Source: Nothopassalora personata (lineage: Eukaryota > Ascomycota > Dothideomycetes > Mycosphaerellales > Mycosphaerellaceae). From it: 64,000 nt of DNA. The DNA lies in the NCBI GenBank assembly GCA_033816765.1, contig CM066294.1, positions 2,728,001 to 2,792,000 of the forward strand, read 5' to 3'. Position 1 is the first letter of the stretch. Every line of letters starts with the position of its first letter. The notes under the pieces are model-generated. The model had not been told where the DNA came from. It searched no databases and was given only the letters and a program-made list of their open reading frames with translations. The position numbers were made by a program, and so were the translations under genes. Positions 33,522 through 44,893 of this stretch are shown piece by piece.

Positions 33522-34314
33522 GTACCGAGAATCCACGAGAGAGAGGGACAGGCGGGATGCTGACGGTGGTGTGCAGGCTTTAACTGGCATCGACGCAAAA
33601 CGAGGGCCAACGGGGAAAGGAGAAGACTGTGAAGGACTGCAGAGAGTGGGAGAAGAGGATGTACGATGTATCGATGAAAGGCATCGGAGGATGTACAATA
33701 CAAGACATGGACTGCGGCATTTGCATGTAGAGGCGTCTGTGGTGCTCGAGGACGAGTGGGCATACGGCGATCAAGCCTGGTGGAGAGATTTCACGACCAC
33801 AGGTGTGTCCGTCAGCAGACCATTGTACAGATAGCCACGATGGCGGCAGAGACGATCAGAGAAGATTCGAAGATACCGCTCAGCATCAGCCTCGTTGGAA
33901 TTCCAGCTCTTAGTAACTAGCTCCTTTAGTGAATAGGTGTACGCTCTCTCTGCTCTGCCCTGTCACTACTCAGAATCGATTTATAGATAGCTCGAAGTTT
34001 CGTCACGTTTGAAGGCAGCAATCGGCAAGACAGTGCGAAGAAGACCTAGCCAAGCCAGCTGCTAACGCACAAAGCATAAGCACCCAGAACACGCGAAAGC
34101 AAGCGCGAAGGTGAAGATGCTCGGACGAAGTAGAAACTGCAGCTGATTACAATAAGACTTGTGCGTATCTATTGACGATCTATCATCGACCAATCCTGAC
34201 CAAAGGTCATGCTATGCTCATTTATGGTATCATATCTTCATCCGTAATGCTGTCGACATCAGATCATCATACAATCTCCGGCCGCCTCTCCAACTCCTGC
34301 TATACTACACAACC
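33522..34314. other. Intergenic region between tom6-like and rds1-like genes
   Basis: About 0.8 kb holding the 3' flanks of two convergent genes. No supported gene, repeat or RNA is visible. Confidence 0.5.
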
Positions 34315-35895
34315 CTAACCAGCCTGGTAAAGACCAAGAGCGAGAATATGCGGGTTGAGCATAGTCAGGTTGAAAGGCGTAAGGAACATATCCGTGTCTG
34401 TCACACCAATGAACGTAGTCTCATTGACAATGCCCTGACCGCCAGCGTAAACATCACCAGCAGGCTGGTATGTGTAACCCTCATTTGGTCCAGTAACAGT
34501 CAACTCAGTGTAAGTGAGGTTAAGCTGCGCAGCCCAGAAGACGTACTTAGGGGCGCCAGCAACACCACCTGCAGCAGTCACGTACGAGTTGTTTGGACCA
34601 ACAGCCTGACCTGGTTCGTCCCAGGTGAGCTTGACCTGCTTGCCTGGGAACGAAAGTGGCTCAGAACGGTTGTGGGCGATAGCGGGACCGCAGCCATAGC
34701 CAGTCTTGTTCAAGTTAATGCAGCTCTCATCCTGTGGTGGGATGGTATTGGGGCTGGAAGTGCGGTTGTCGGTCTTCTCGAATGGAGCGGTGTCATTTGG
34801 TGAGACACGGTTGATGTTAGCGTCGTTAACGACGTGGAGCGCTGGGTAATTCTGCCAGGCGACACGAGTTGTGTTCTCGGGGCAAGAGCTGATGTATGGC
34901 GCAAGGTAGGTCCAGGCCCACGATTGTGGGATACCGGTTTCGAACCAGACTGGGTATGGGTGAAGGCCAGACCACTGGCGAAAGGTCATCTGCTGGCGAG
35001 CCTCAGTTGCAATGGACTGGGCAAGCAGCTGGCCGACCTCACGAGAGTCGAGGTGATTGATGAAGCCCCAAACACCGGACTCTCCCCAGCGGGTAAGGCG
35101 CTGGTTAAAGTCCACGAACTCGCGGACGTTGGTGTATGGGTAGTTGTATGTGCACTGTGGTGGTGCAGTCTCGCCGAGCATGTTCGAGAGAAGTGTAGCG
35201 TGTCCCTGCTCTTGCTGGGCCATGAACTGGATCAAGGAGATGTCCTCTGGACCAAGGCCTGCCGCCAAGAAGTCCTCCTCTGAAAAGGTCGCGACAGCAT
35301 TGTTGAAGGTGTCGAGCTCGATCCACTCCTGGTAGAGACCAAGAGTGATCGACTCGTAATCGAAGTCGCTGTTCACCATGTAACGAGGCGTAGTGCCGTT
35401 GGTTCCAAGACCACCAGCTGGGGTGTATGGAATTGGCTGTGGGTTCTGCAGCTGTCCGTTGGTGTTGTAGTAAGTGGCCGTTGGCGCTGGACCAAGTTCT
35501 GGAACTGTTGCAGCCAGTGGGTGGTTTGACACTGCGCCGATTGTTGTAGCTGTGCCAGAAAATGGACCGTGAGTCGTGGTGCCTGTTGGCATGGAGCTTC
35601 TCTGGGGACCAGCGGCACCTGGACCAGAAAGTGGTGCTGAGGTGTAGATGGCCGAGATTATGCTGTTCTGACCGAAGCTGGTTGGAACAGCAGTCACTGG
35701 GGTTGGCTCCTCACTAGCGTATGGAGCGTCGGCGTTCTGGTAACCCGGAACGTTGCCAGACTGGTTGGCAGCTGCATAGCCAGTCGCTGCTGGAGCAGAG
35801 CTCGCAGGTGAGGAGGCATAAGCCTGTTGTGGCGCAGGTACAGCAGCTGCAAGGCCACTGAGGAGCGCAACAGAGGCGAGCGATCGGGAGAACAT
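34315..35895 (-). CDS. rds1: Rds1-family secreted ferritin-like protein
   Basis: A 526-aa protein from the ATG at 35895, chosen because it opens a good signal peptide (MFSRSLASVALLSGLAAAVP). The frame stays open upstream but without signal-like sequence. Residues about 25-150 are a Ser/Thr/Pro/Ala-rich linker. The ferritin-like core begins near 175 (NSDFDYESITLGLYQEWIE) and contains helices with EQGHATLL and ATEARQQMTFRQW, carrying the Glu/His residues typical of the fold. N-x-S/T glycosylation sites cluster in the C-terminal half. Family knowledge: fungal Rds1 proteins respond to nutrient stress and some are linked to wall or sexual development; their chemistry is not established. Single exon. 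Confidence 0.85.
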   Translation of the reverse strand: MFSRSLASVALLSGLAAAVPAPQQAYASSPASSAPAATGYAAANQSGNVPGYQNADAPYASEEPTPVTAVPTSFGQNSIISAIYTSAPLSGPGAAGPQRSSMPTGTTTHGPFSGTATTIGAVSNHPLAATVPELGPAPTATYYNTNGQLQNPQPIPYTPAGGLGTNGTTPRYMVNSDFDYESITLGLYQEWIELDTFNNAVATFSEEDFLAAGLGPEDISLIQFMAQQEQGHATLLSNMLGETAPPQCTYNYPYTNVREFVDFNQRLTRWGESGVWGFINHLDSREVGQLLAQSIATEARQQMTFRQWSGLHPYPVWFETGIPQSWAWTYLAPYISSCPENTTRVAWQNYPALHVVNDANINRVSPNDTAPFEKTDNRTSSPNTIPPQDESCINLNKTGYGCGPAIAHNRSEPLSFPGKQVKLTWDEPGQAVGPNNSYVTAAGGVAGAPKYVFWAAQLNLTYTELTVTGPNEGYTYQPAGDVYAGGQGIVNETTFIGVTDTDMFLTPFNLTMLNPHILALGLYQAG

Positions 35896-37239
35896 CTCGT
35901 GGATGTGCGGGCTCAAGTCGGGTTGAGGTGAAGGAACGAATGTCTGGCAGGATGAGGAGAGGTCGTTATTTGGAAGGCACTCGCCATCGACCCTGTGCGG
36001 ACATGTTGCTGCACTCAATTGCCTGCCGATGTGCCGTGCCAGCATGGTTCTATCGTCATCATACCTACACTCAGCACAGACACAAAATATACAAATTGTG
36101 GTGACTCCTTCTCCTCGCTGGCTGGGCTGGAGAAGCTCAAAATGGACTCGTTCGGAAGCAACCCGATCTCGCTGGCAGGCCCACAGGCACATGTTGGGTA
36201 ATTTTCGTTGTTATTGAGACGATCAGATCGGTGGCGAATCCGTATGCTTCGACAGCGACTCGTAGCATACCGCCGCTTCATTCGTTGATTGCTGCCACTA
36301 TGCGCATAGCCGGGCAATGGTGCCGGCCAAGAGTGACATTCTGCAAGCGATCGTGCCACAGCCGTCGTGAAACAATTTTGCGAGATGAAAAAGTGCATCA
36401 CGCTGACTTCATGATATGGAGCCGAAGAGCCATGTTGTCGTAAAGTCTACCGGGATCTGGCATTAGCGCTGCCGCTATAACCTTGAAAATCGGGTCTCAC
36501 GGCATCAACTCCGATGAATGATGCGCGTTGCGTTATCAGATCGTCGAAACATCCTTGTTCGTATTCAGGAAGCACTTCGGCTTGCGGGTATCTTGCTTTA
36601 CTTGTGACGATTATCCGGTTGAGGCGGACACAAAAATGCTCTGTACTGTACAGACGAAAGAAGCTCGAGTATCTTTGAGCCGTCCTCCGAAGCTGGGCTA
36701 TCGCATAAACGGGCGTCGTACATATGTGGTGATGTTCTTCAGAATCTGGCCGCGAAGTTGCCACTCTCGAGAAGTTGGAGCCCTTTATCCGAAGGCTGAG
36801 ACCGACGGTATGGGTTCTTTGACTCTCAGATGCTTTGCAAGGTAAATGTTGAATGAAGGAAGAAGTCGCGTTAAGCTCATTGTTGCCACGCGTCTGATCT
36901 TCACACGGTCCAGCGACAACGATCGGCCAAGGGATCCTTCAGTGCAGCAAAGGTTCTTTCTCATGTCACCGAGAACACGGCGACGTTGAAGAGATTGGTA
37001 CTTGTGGTTGTGAGTGTGATTGGAGCAGAGATATTGATTGCGCTGCAGCTCCTTCCGAATCGCCAAACTCAACGTCCTGCGAACTTGAGGCCGAACATGG
37101 GGTGCTCTGGTGCCAGGTTGCTCCCATGGTCCAAATCGCTCAGTAAATACCAGACTGATCCCGCGTCATTCGGCAGCGAATGATGGAAAGCGTCTCGACC
37201 TTCCAAGAGGCGCCAGTCGCGCCACGTTCAAGATCTGCC
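35896..37239. other. Intergenic, 1.3 kb
   Basis: Contains the upstream region of the rds1-like gene. Several short frames occur on both strands, but none shows domain-like content or a consistent splice structure. Nothing supported. Confidence 0.45.
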
Positions 37240-37893
37240 TCAAGTCCAGAACAATCGTCTCTTTCTGAGCTCCAAAGCCGTTTGTATATCCGGCTTGATA
37301 CCCATCAAAAACGATTCTTCAGGCAACTTCTCAACGGCGTCAGCGGATGCCCAGAATGTCTCTTGACAGACATGACCATCCGGTTTGAGCTCGATGCCAT
37401 CTTCAATCTTCCACAGCAGACTCGCTCTCAGCCAGACACTATCCTCAATCAGCGTCGAGCTCACCGCCGTGTGAAGCGCCATGGCTGAAGGACTCTGCTG
37501 GAGCCGAGCAGGATCCAGCCCGACCTGCACGCGACAGGCCACACGTGCGTACTCTTCGACCGACACATGCTCGGACATGACTTGGTCGACTTTGGACTTC
37601 AGCACTCCCTCCAGGCCACTGTCGTCTGTAGGTCGCCGAAGTCTGAACATAGGAACACCGACTTTATCCTTCCAGGATTTGGGCTCGTCCGCTGTTCGAT
37701 AGAGCAAAACGCGGTCGTCATTGAAAATGAGATTGCAGACGATCAAGACGTCTAGTTCGTGCTTGAACTGACTCGCCTGTGTGTCCAGATACTGCTCAGG
37801 TAATGCCGAAGTATCGCAAGCAAAGCCACCGGCTGTCTCGTCCTCTGCCATTGCAGGCTGTTCCGTGAGCCTCAGGTCGCTCTGTGTAGCCAT
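37240..37893 (-). CDS. Hypothetical protein with Nudix-like N-terminal half
   Basis: 217 aa from the first in-frame ATG (MATQSDLRL); the frame extends only 3 codons upstream, from a TTG. A segment near residues 45-75 (HELDVLIVCNLIFNDDRVLLYR) resembles the first strands of a Nudix fold. It is followed by a VGVPMFRL turn and later VEEYARVACRVQVGL. The Nudix box (GX5EX7REUXEEXGU) is not intact: the Glu-rich helix is replaced by sequence without the REXXEE residues, so catalysis by the usual mechanism is doubtful. Fungi have many such degenerate Nudix-like proteins. No intron is apparent and neighbours give no functional clue. Confidence 0.6.
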   Translation of the reverse strand: MATQSDLRLTEQPAMAEDETAGGFACDTSALPEQYLDTQASQFKHELDVLIVCNLIFNDDRVLLYRTADEPKSWKDKVGVPMFRLRRPTDDSGLEGVLKSKVDQVMSEHVSVEEYARVACRVQVGLDPARLQQSPSAMALHTAVSSTLIEDSVWLRASLLWKIEDGIELKPDGHVCQETFWASADAVEKLPEESFLMGIKPDIQTALELRKRRLFWT

Positions 37894-38968
37894 GGACTTC
37901 AACAGTCGCTTTGGCCGGCTTCATGCTTCGTGGGTCTTGCACCGTCGATGTTTCGCACTGATCCAGCACACACTGCCCAGAATACACCATTCGTCGTACT
38001 TTGCTTGGTACAGCACGACTCCGCACTACTTTTCGATCGGCTGACATCATCTGCTGATGCTGCAGCTTGAAAGCTTGCCTCACGTGCTCGAGCTCATTCC
38101 ATGGACTTCTAGCGGCGGGTTTGCAGTCCGAGACGCATGAGCTCTAAGCCGTTTAGCCCGTCTGCTTCTTTTAAATATGTGATTCTCTGAGATGTGCGGT
38201 CGAAGTTGTTCTGGGAAAACATCTCTCGAGCAGGTCAAGACACCGCGCCCAGCGGCTCAAGCTGCATTGAGGAAAGATGCTAGGTATGGACGAGCATGCC
38301 CCGCTCAATTGACTCATCTCAGGAAATGAGGTTGCTGCCGACGCATTTGGCAGGCGCCTGGAGGTTGCAGCAGTCGATACAGACAGCTATATCCAACACA
38401 TCAGCCTCGCTGGTGCACTGGGGTTGACGAAAGCCTCACGTTAGGAAACGGAAGTAGTTCCAAAGAACTTCTTCTCCAGAGTGCCGACCAGTAGTGAAGA
38501 GATCTGTCGCTCTTTTTGTTGGATTGTCTGGCATAGCTTGTCTGAACGCGGCAGGCGATGCTTCACGAACACAAAATAGTGTACAAGGGTTTTACCGTAA
38601 ATTGATCTGTTACTGATGACCGGTTGCAGGGTCCGGTGTGAGAAGGGATATGCTGGTCGGATATGCTGGTCGGATATGTGTGACGGCGCAGGTCATTCGC
38701 GCCTTTTGCAACAGGCCGCGAATCACTGCACCTGATTCCAGAGCTGGTGGCATCGGGTCCTCCCTTGCGCAGGAGGGCACCCAGGTGCGACATAGCTTCT
38801 CGCGCGAGAAAGTGCTGTCAGGTTGGGTGACCAAATTGCATTCCCACTGACAGTAGGCATGCGGACCAACATCAATAAAGTCGAGGAGACAGACTGAAAA
38901 CCAAGTAAGCAGTTTGACTGGTGGAGATTCGCAGTGCCTGCAGCTTGTCCGTTCACGATCTCGCAAGA
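37894..38968. other. Intergenic, 1.1 kb
   Basis: No convincing coding frame. A small tandem duplication (GATATGCTGGTCG twice, about 38648-38674) is visible. Confidence 0.45.
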
Positions 38969-39918
38969 TTATTGGTCAGTCTTCAGAATCTGAGACCGCT
39001 CAATTTCTGCTTCTAGTTCTTCGACCGACGTTGGTGCTTTGATACAACTCCACTTCTGCTTCTCCTCCAAGGCGAAGCCTTCCGCACTTCTGAGCGCAAC
39101 GACCAGGAAACCAAGTTCTTCCCGGTCGACGTCGAAGACTTCCCACCATTCGACCTCCGGTAACTTGACGCCGACGTCTTTCGCAGCCAAGTAAATTGCT
39201 GCTGTGGCAACTGCCGAAGGTTGGTGAGTAAGGTAGAGGAGCTGTGTGCTCAGCAGAGCTGTGCTGAGATGTTGAAATGCTGCTTTAGCGACCAGTGTTC
39301 CAGCTGAAGACTGGAAAACATCCAGCGTCTGCAAGTAGTTGATACACAATGTGTGCGGGAGTGCGACATGAGTCTGAAAACCTAGCACGCGCAGGATGTG
39401 TGCTTCAATCTCGTAAAGCTGATTCCTCCTGGTTTCGTACTGGCCGTCTGATAGACGCCATGACGAGTGAAGTTTGCCGTCCGCCGTGGAATGCGCGAGT
39501 TGTCCAGGTCCCAAACTCGCAAGGTAGGCGAATGACGTGAGCACCTGTCTCGGGGTTACAGGCTGAGAAGATGGCTTCGCTGCAAGGAATAGAGCTGCAG
39601 CGGCGGCATCCTGGTACAAGTTAGTCTGTCAAGTAGTGAAGTAAGGCACATCTTGATACGCACCTTCGAATCATGCTCAAGCAGACTGCCGCCATCGGGG
39701 CCAGTCCAAAACCGCTGCAGGATGACGATGGCTTGAGCTACTATTTCCTGTGGCAGTCGAAGCAAGACTCCGGCTGCTTGTGTGAGTCGGGCGGTTTCGA
39801 ACCGCACCGAGTCCTCCAGCCCGCGAGGTACGCCATCCAGTTGGCTTGCTGAGGTCTCGAGCTGGAGCGAGGTGGCGAGTGGATTGAGTAGGTGGGAAGG
39901 CTCGGTGATAGGCGCCAT
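38969..39918 (-). CDS. Cyclin-L-like protein
   Basis: Two exons, 39664-39918 and 38969-39610, with a 53-nt phase-0 intron (GTGCGT..CCAG); 298 aa. The first cyclin fold starts near residue 28 (GVPRGLEDSVRFETARLTQ) and includes AAGVLLRLPQEIVAQA and AAAALFLAAK. The second fold follows DGQYETRRNQLYEIEAHILRVLGF. The pattern of LED, then GVLLRLPQ, then LFLAAK, then HILRVLGF is that of L-type (transcription/splicing-associated) cyclins, which pair with CDK11-type kinases in metazoans. The fungal partner is not known from this window. There is no RS tail, unlike animal cyclin L. The intron falls inside the first cyclin box. Confidence 0.78.
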
Positions 39919-40840
39919 ATTGGTCCGCGCAGCGATAGTTACGTCGCCCTGATGAGTGTCCTCCGTCCTTGATCCTGTCGCGGACTGCCTCTCGCAATGT
40001 CTTCTATGCTGTAGGACCCTGGTGAGGTTAGCGACAGCTCAAAATAGGGGGCTGTATACGCGCTATTGCTGAGTCGCTACCGTGTGTTCGACTGCGTGTC
40101 ATGCACTACCGCGGTGATCACAGAAGTCTCGTGCGCGGATCATCTGCACATGTTTGCGATGTCCAAGGCGGCGGATGTGAGCGTCTGTCCTCCGACTGGT
40201 TGCTTTTCTCGTGTTGAAGATACTTTCCAAGTCCATGGCCACTCACAGCTTAGCGTCTCGGAACTAGCTGACCAAGCTTTTGTTGTGTCCCTCTCAGCCT
40301 CCATTCTCCTTTCGCGACTTCACGCCGTCTCAAACGTAGGATGTTTCAACGCCAACGGCCATCTCTCAACCCGCATTCAGTCGAGATGAGCAAGGACGTC
40401 CTCCGCACTCCTGAAGCGCCTCTGTGCGTGTGCGAGAGGGTCTCCCGCAACCGCCATTTGCTCACCGTCTCGGTGACTCGGTTGGGGAGACACGCCTCTT
40501 GTTGCAGTCGATGTCTTGGGATCGTGATGGCCAGAGCCGTCACAGGAGAGACCCACCAAGACTGTATCGAACAGCGTCTAGAAACCTTATGCTGAAGGCT
40601 TGGGCACCGCAAGACCGTAGGTAGTGTATGTATATAACCTCTCCTACAAGTTGGCTTAGAAGAGGTATCGCCATTGCATTTCTGTCCAGCACACCGTACT
40701 ACATTGTCTTTCCTTGACGCTCTGCGAGCACTGCTATCTTTCTTTCAGTCTCGACGACTGCCATTTCGTTCATTCATTAGGCACAGGTGCCTTGCACATC
40801 CCAGTCTTTCCAGCATCCATCTCAAAAGAAGCTTGTCAGC
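39919..40840. other. Intergenic and promoter of the wall-protein gene
   Basis: Holds a TATATAA box at about 40631-40637, roughly 205 bp before the wall-protein ATG, then pyrimidine-rich sequence typical of strong fungal promoters. No gene is supported between 39919 and 40600. Confidence 0.5.
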
Positions 40841-43159
40841 ATGAAGTATCTTTCCTCCTTCCTGGCCACAGCTGGCATGGTCGGCATGGCCAATGCTGTG
40901 CCAAGATTTGACAAGCGTCAGGCAGACCCAATGACTTGTGCTTGCAACACGCCATCTGGCTACGCAAGCACGGTGACAGTCACAAAGACACAAACCAAGA
41001 CGGAGACTGCTATCTACCGCTCAGGTAGCAGCATCGTCTCTCCAACACAGCCAGGCTCCGAAGCACCTCCTGGCTATGGTGGCGGCAGTCTCACCGATGC
41101 AGCTTCCGGCACAGGAAGCGCTTTCACTCTTCCAGGCCAGACTGGTTCGTACAGCTACTCAGTTGTCACGGTCACCATCACTGCACCTGGTCGTCAGCCA
41201 TCTGTTGTCGAGTCTAGCGAACTCGTGCCAGCGACCCCGACTAACGTCTCTCCGGTCACGACTGGCAACGTCGCTCCTTCATACAGCTATTCCGTTGTTA
41301 CGGTCACTGTCACCAATGGAAATGGACAGCCTTCTGTGCTAACTTCCAGCACTGCAGTGCCAGCAGGACCATCCAGTGCTCCTTACTACCCCGTCCCAGG
41401 TAACTCCTCGATCCTGCCAACAGGTGCTGAAGTCCCAAGCTACAACTCGGCAAGCAGTGGCAGCATCATCTACCCTGCTGATATCTCTACTGGCGCTCCT
41501 GCATACTCCACTGGCACTGGAGTCCCCGGCTACAGTTATCCTAGCTTGAGCGGCACGGAGGTTTCGCCCGCATCGACATCGTCTTTGCCCACTGGAATGA
41601 CTGTGACCGACATCACCTCAGTGTACACAACGACTTGCCAGGCAAGCAGTGTTTTGACGACTGGTGGCACAACCATGACCAAAACATACGACTACTCGAC
41701 CACTTCCACCATCACCACGACTATTCGGTCTACAGTCACAATCCCTGCTACCTCGACTCTTTACTCAGACAGCAATACTGAGGTGTCCCCTGCCGAGACT
41801 TCAGCACCAGGCTTGCCGCCAGTGTACACCATCACCGTCTCTGGATCCGATGTCGCCCCCACGGAAACGGCCCCAATCTACACGACCACTGTCGTTCAGA
41901 CTGGTGGTCAAGGCACGCCGGAGTCGACCGCCACCATCGTTCTCACGCTCACGCAGTCCGTTCGCTCCACGGTCACAGTACCTGGTGGTAGCATGTCCGT
42001 CGTTGTACCGTCAATCTACACAGCCACCGTTACTGGATCTCAAAGCAGCGCATACCCCACCAAGAGTTCTGCTCCACCATATTCCGTGCCTGCTAACAGC
42101 ACGGTTGTCTCTCCCACCGCGGGAACCGGTGTGTCCATAATCCCTGCCTACTCGAGCAGCACACCGAGCTCGGCATTGACCAGCCCAACCTATATTTCAT
42201 ATTCATCTTCGATGGTTTACTCGGCTTCTGGAACCACGTCGGTCCCAGTGTCGACCACTCTTGGCACCTTGACGTCGACACCAGGTGTGCCATACGTTCC
42301 TTCAACATCCAGCACGCTCGGATCTCCCGGTAGCAGCAGCATTCCGGGACCTCCATACTCCATTCCTTCTTCTGCCGTGCAGAACAGTACCTTGTACGGC
42401 CCCACAGGCACACAGCCGCCAGTCTATTATCCTTCGTCATCGAGCACTGAGGTCTCTCCAGTCGAGAGCAGCTCGGAATCGAGCATTTCTTTCACGTATG
42501 CGCCAAGCAGCTCAACTCTGTCATCTGTATCCAGCGTTTACACAGCGCCACCGGCTTACGGCTCTTCATCCAGCAGCACCGAGGGATCTCCAGTCGAGAG
42601 CAGCTCGGGAACGAGCGCTCCTTTCACGTATGCGCCAAGCAGCTCGATTCTGTCATCTGCATCCAGCGTGTACACAGCGCCATCAACTCTCGGCTCTTTC
42701 CCTGCGAGCTCCACTGCGATAGGCCCAACTGGAACTGCTCCTTACACATACGCCCCATCGAGCAGCAGCAGCACGGAAGGTTCCCCTGTTGGGTCCAGCT
42801 CGGCTGCAGGCTATGGCTACCCAGGCCGGACCAGTACAGCAGGCTCTCCAGTAGACTCTACCTCCACCTACTCTCCAACAGGCTCTCGGCCTCCATATCT
42901 GTACGCACCTTCCTCCAGCACCGAAGGCTCGCCAGTGGAGTCAAGTTCATACACCAGTCCTCCAGCCTCCGCCCCAACTACCTCAAGCGCAGAGGCGGGA
43001 CCCATCCCAACAACATCCCAAACCATGGTCTCCTACGGCCAAAGCTCAATCCTACCGAGCACTAGATCTTCCACGGCTGCTCCAGCATACACAGCGCCGC
43101 CAAGCTATGGCTCTGGCTACACCCAAGAGCGAAGGCATGCTCGCGCTCTCCGCGGATGA
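40841..43159 (+). CDS. Secreted Ser/Thr-rich mucin-like cell-wall protein
   Basis: 772 aa from the ATG at 40841; the frame extends 18 codons upstream, but this ATG opens a clean signal peptide (MKYLSSFLATAGMVGMANA). A KR dibasic (FDKRQ, about residue 28) follows, so Kex2 processing after secretion is likely. A short Cys pair (MTCACNTP) follows. The rest is Ser/Thr/Pro/Tyr-rich with repeated TVTVT-type motifs (YSYSVVTVT twice). Two long near-duplicate units are centred on SPVESSS and FTYAPSSS (about 42440-42560 and 42570-42690). It should be heavily O-glycosylated and extracellular or wall-bound. The C-terminus (ERRHARALRG) is basic, not hydrophobic, so there is no GPI-anchor signal. Single exon. 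Confidence 0.8.
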   Translation: MKYLSSFLATAGMVGMANAVPRFDKRQADPMTCACNTPSGYASTVTVTKTQTKTETAIYRSGSSIVSPTQPGSEAPPGYGGGSLTDAASGTGSAFTLPGQTGSYSYSVVTVTITAPGRQPSVVESSELVPATPTNVSPVTTGNVAPSYSYSVVTVTVTNGNGQPSVLTSSTAVPAGPSSAPYYPVPGNSSILPTGAEVPSYNSASSGSIIYPADISTGAPAYSTGTGVPGYSYPSLSGTEVSPASTSSLPTGMTVTDITSVYTTTCQASSVLTTGGTTMTKTYDYSTTSTITTTIRSTVTIPATSTLYSDSNTEVSPAETSAPGLPPVYTITVSGSDVAPTETAPIYTTTVVQTGGQGTPESTATIVLTLTQSVRSTVTVPGGSMSVVVPSIYTATVTGSQSSAYPTKSSAPPYSVPANSTVVSPTAGTGVSIIPAYSSSTPSSALTSPTYISYSSSMVYSASGTTSVPVSTTLGTLTSTPGVPYVPSTSSTLGSPGSSSIPGPPYSIPSSAVQNSTLYGPTGTQPPVYYPSSSSTEVSPVESSSESSISFTYAPSSSTLSSVSSVYTAPPAYGSSSSSTEGSPVESSSGTSAPFTYAPSSSILSSASSVYTAPSTLGSFPASSTAIGPTGTAPYTYAPSSSSSTEGSPVGSSSAAGYGYPGRTSTAGSPVDSTSTYSPTGSRPPYLYAPSSSTEGSPVESSSYTSPPASAPTTSSAEAGPIPTTSQTMVSYGQSSILPSTRSSTAAPAYTAPPSYGSGYTQERRHARALRG

Positions 43160-44182
43160 AGATGATGACTTGAGCCTTCCGTGCAGTATTTCCAGGTGGT
43201 CGTTGAGACCATACCGGCTGTGGTTCTTTGACTTCTCAGTTGGTCACACAAAATGGCAACGATTCTTTCTTTTGCAAATTTGATTCGAATGAAGGTGAAC
43301 GAGAAGGAATGATAGATTTTATGTACGAATATGAAATGTAGCACGTAGTCAAAAATGGATATGAATGACGGTACTTGGGATTCTATTCAGACCATCATGA
43401 ACTAATGGTGAGATGTTGATCTTCTTGTGCGTCAGTAGCAACACACACACACACACTCTCTCTCTCTCTCTCTCTCAATTCCGAATGACCATTCTTTGAC
43501 AAGAACAAAATGATGATGAATTCTCCTCGGCTGCTATTACCTCCGAACATCTTGCAAAAAAATGTTCCTTAGCGAGATTGGACCTTTAACACGTCAGATT
43601 GGGGATTTCGCGGCATTCAATCACGAGAGTACTTACACTGTGGGAATTGCTTGAGGTCTATTAGTTCAGCCCCATCAATGATTGTTGGGCAATGAACTCA
43701 CAACCCACGACTGATTCAATATTAGAGCGACTTCAACACTCCAGTCCATGGAATTGTACACACCCTTTCACAAATTTACGCGATAATGCAAGAGCATTGA
43801 TGCGAAGCGACTGAACAATCAATCATTAGGGATTACTTGGTGCAGCATTTCAAGCGATGCAACTCACAAATCATACCTCCTGGTGAAGGTTAGATGATGA
43901 CGAGGAATCGGTATCTTTCAGTGAGAACTTACTAGACCAAGTGCCCCAATTACGTAAGCACTTTTCATGAAAAGATATGTATCACGCCCACTGGGAGCTA
44001 AGAAATTCAGGTCAGCCCTGGGAATGTCACAATGGGAGACAGGAGATGTAATATTCTTGTTGCGAATCGTGATGGTCTGCGGTAGTCTGCTCTTATCTGC
44101 TCCACCTTAAGGTGTACTGTGAGACCTCATCATATCGTTCAAGTCGTTACCGTAGACTGCTCTACCACCCAACAAGCTGAGC
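43160..44182. other. Intergenic, 1 kb, with microsatellite
   Basis: Convergent 3' flanks. Apart from the CA/CT microsatellite at 43439-43476, I see no gene. Confidence 0.5.
43439..43476. repeat. (CA)n(CT)n compound microsatellite
   Basis: About nine CA units run directly into about ten TC units. Simple repeats of this type are often length-variable between strains. Confidence 0.9.
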
Positions 44183-44893
44183 TCATTCGTCTCTCAACTT
44201 CCCAATATCCTCCCACGCCTCCCTCCTTTCCCTCACACTCAATTTCGCCGGCCTATCAACAAGTTGCCACCCACCGTCCTCATCATGCTCTACCGTATTC
44301 AAGTCTTTCTTAAACAAAGTAGCAGTCGACGTCCTGGGGAGGTGTTCTGCAAAAATAGCTTTGATAAGCTCGATCTGGGAAGAGTCGTCCTCACTCTCGT
44401 AGCCATCAGACAATGTACGGGCTGAACCGCTGTCGCCAGCTGCAACCAGCTGCAACCTCTCTTTCCTCGCCCGATACGCACTCCCACTCTCCAATTTACT
44501 CCGCCAGATAGTCTCATGCCAATATGAAGCGATCGTTGAATTGGTCATAATGTCTGCTTTCATTCGAGACTTGCCAACATAGTTAGGGCGATGCGTCTCG
44601 GAGAGTCTGTCGAGCCATTGAGTGCGTTCACGCAGTGAAGCATGGTCGAGCTCGTCTTTAGGGACGTTGGCAGCACCGGCGATCTGAACAATTTGGCTGG
44701 GCATGTGCTCATATTGGTACGAGAGCCAATCTGACCAGGGGAGGACGTAGATGCATTTTGGCAAGTAGTGGTATCCGCCACATGCGATGCATGGAAACAG
44801 GCCTGAGGCGAGTTTTGGTGGTTCCGGCGGAGGGTGTTGGGAAGCTCGACGCACCGTCTGGTCCGTTGCATTGTTGTCGATAGTGGACGCCAT
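44183..44893 (-). CDS. Hypothetical protein with a short Cys/His motif
   Basis: 236 aa, single exon, ATG at 44893 (MASTIDNNATDQ). Near residue 34 a CIACGGYHYLPKC motif (CX2CX4HX4C) has exactly the spacing of a CCHC zinc knuckle, although the aromatic residues around it are not typical. The remainder is hydrophilic, with an Arg/Glu-rich C-terminus (LSVRERREAWEDIGKL). No enzyme motif or membrane segment is seen. A nucleic-acid-binding role is possible from the knuckle but unproven. The reading frame is supported by consistent composition and a good ATG context. Confidence 0.6.
   Translation of the reverse strand: MASTIDNNATDQTVRRASQHPPPEPPKLASGLFPCIACGGYHYLPKCIYVLPWSDWLSYQYEHMPSQIVQIAGAANVPKDELDHASLRERTQWLDRLSETHRPNYVGKSRMKADIMTNSTIASYWHETIWRSKLESGSAYRARKERLQLVAAGDSGSARTLSDGYESEDDSSQIELIKAIFAEHLPRTSTATLFKKDLNTVEHDEDGGWQLVDRPAKLSVRERREAWEDIGKLRDE

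Noticed and set aside
33017..33763. 248-codon minus frame over the tom6-like gene
   Set aside because: Low-complexity, no domain, and antisense to a recognisable small protein.
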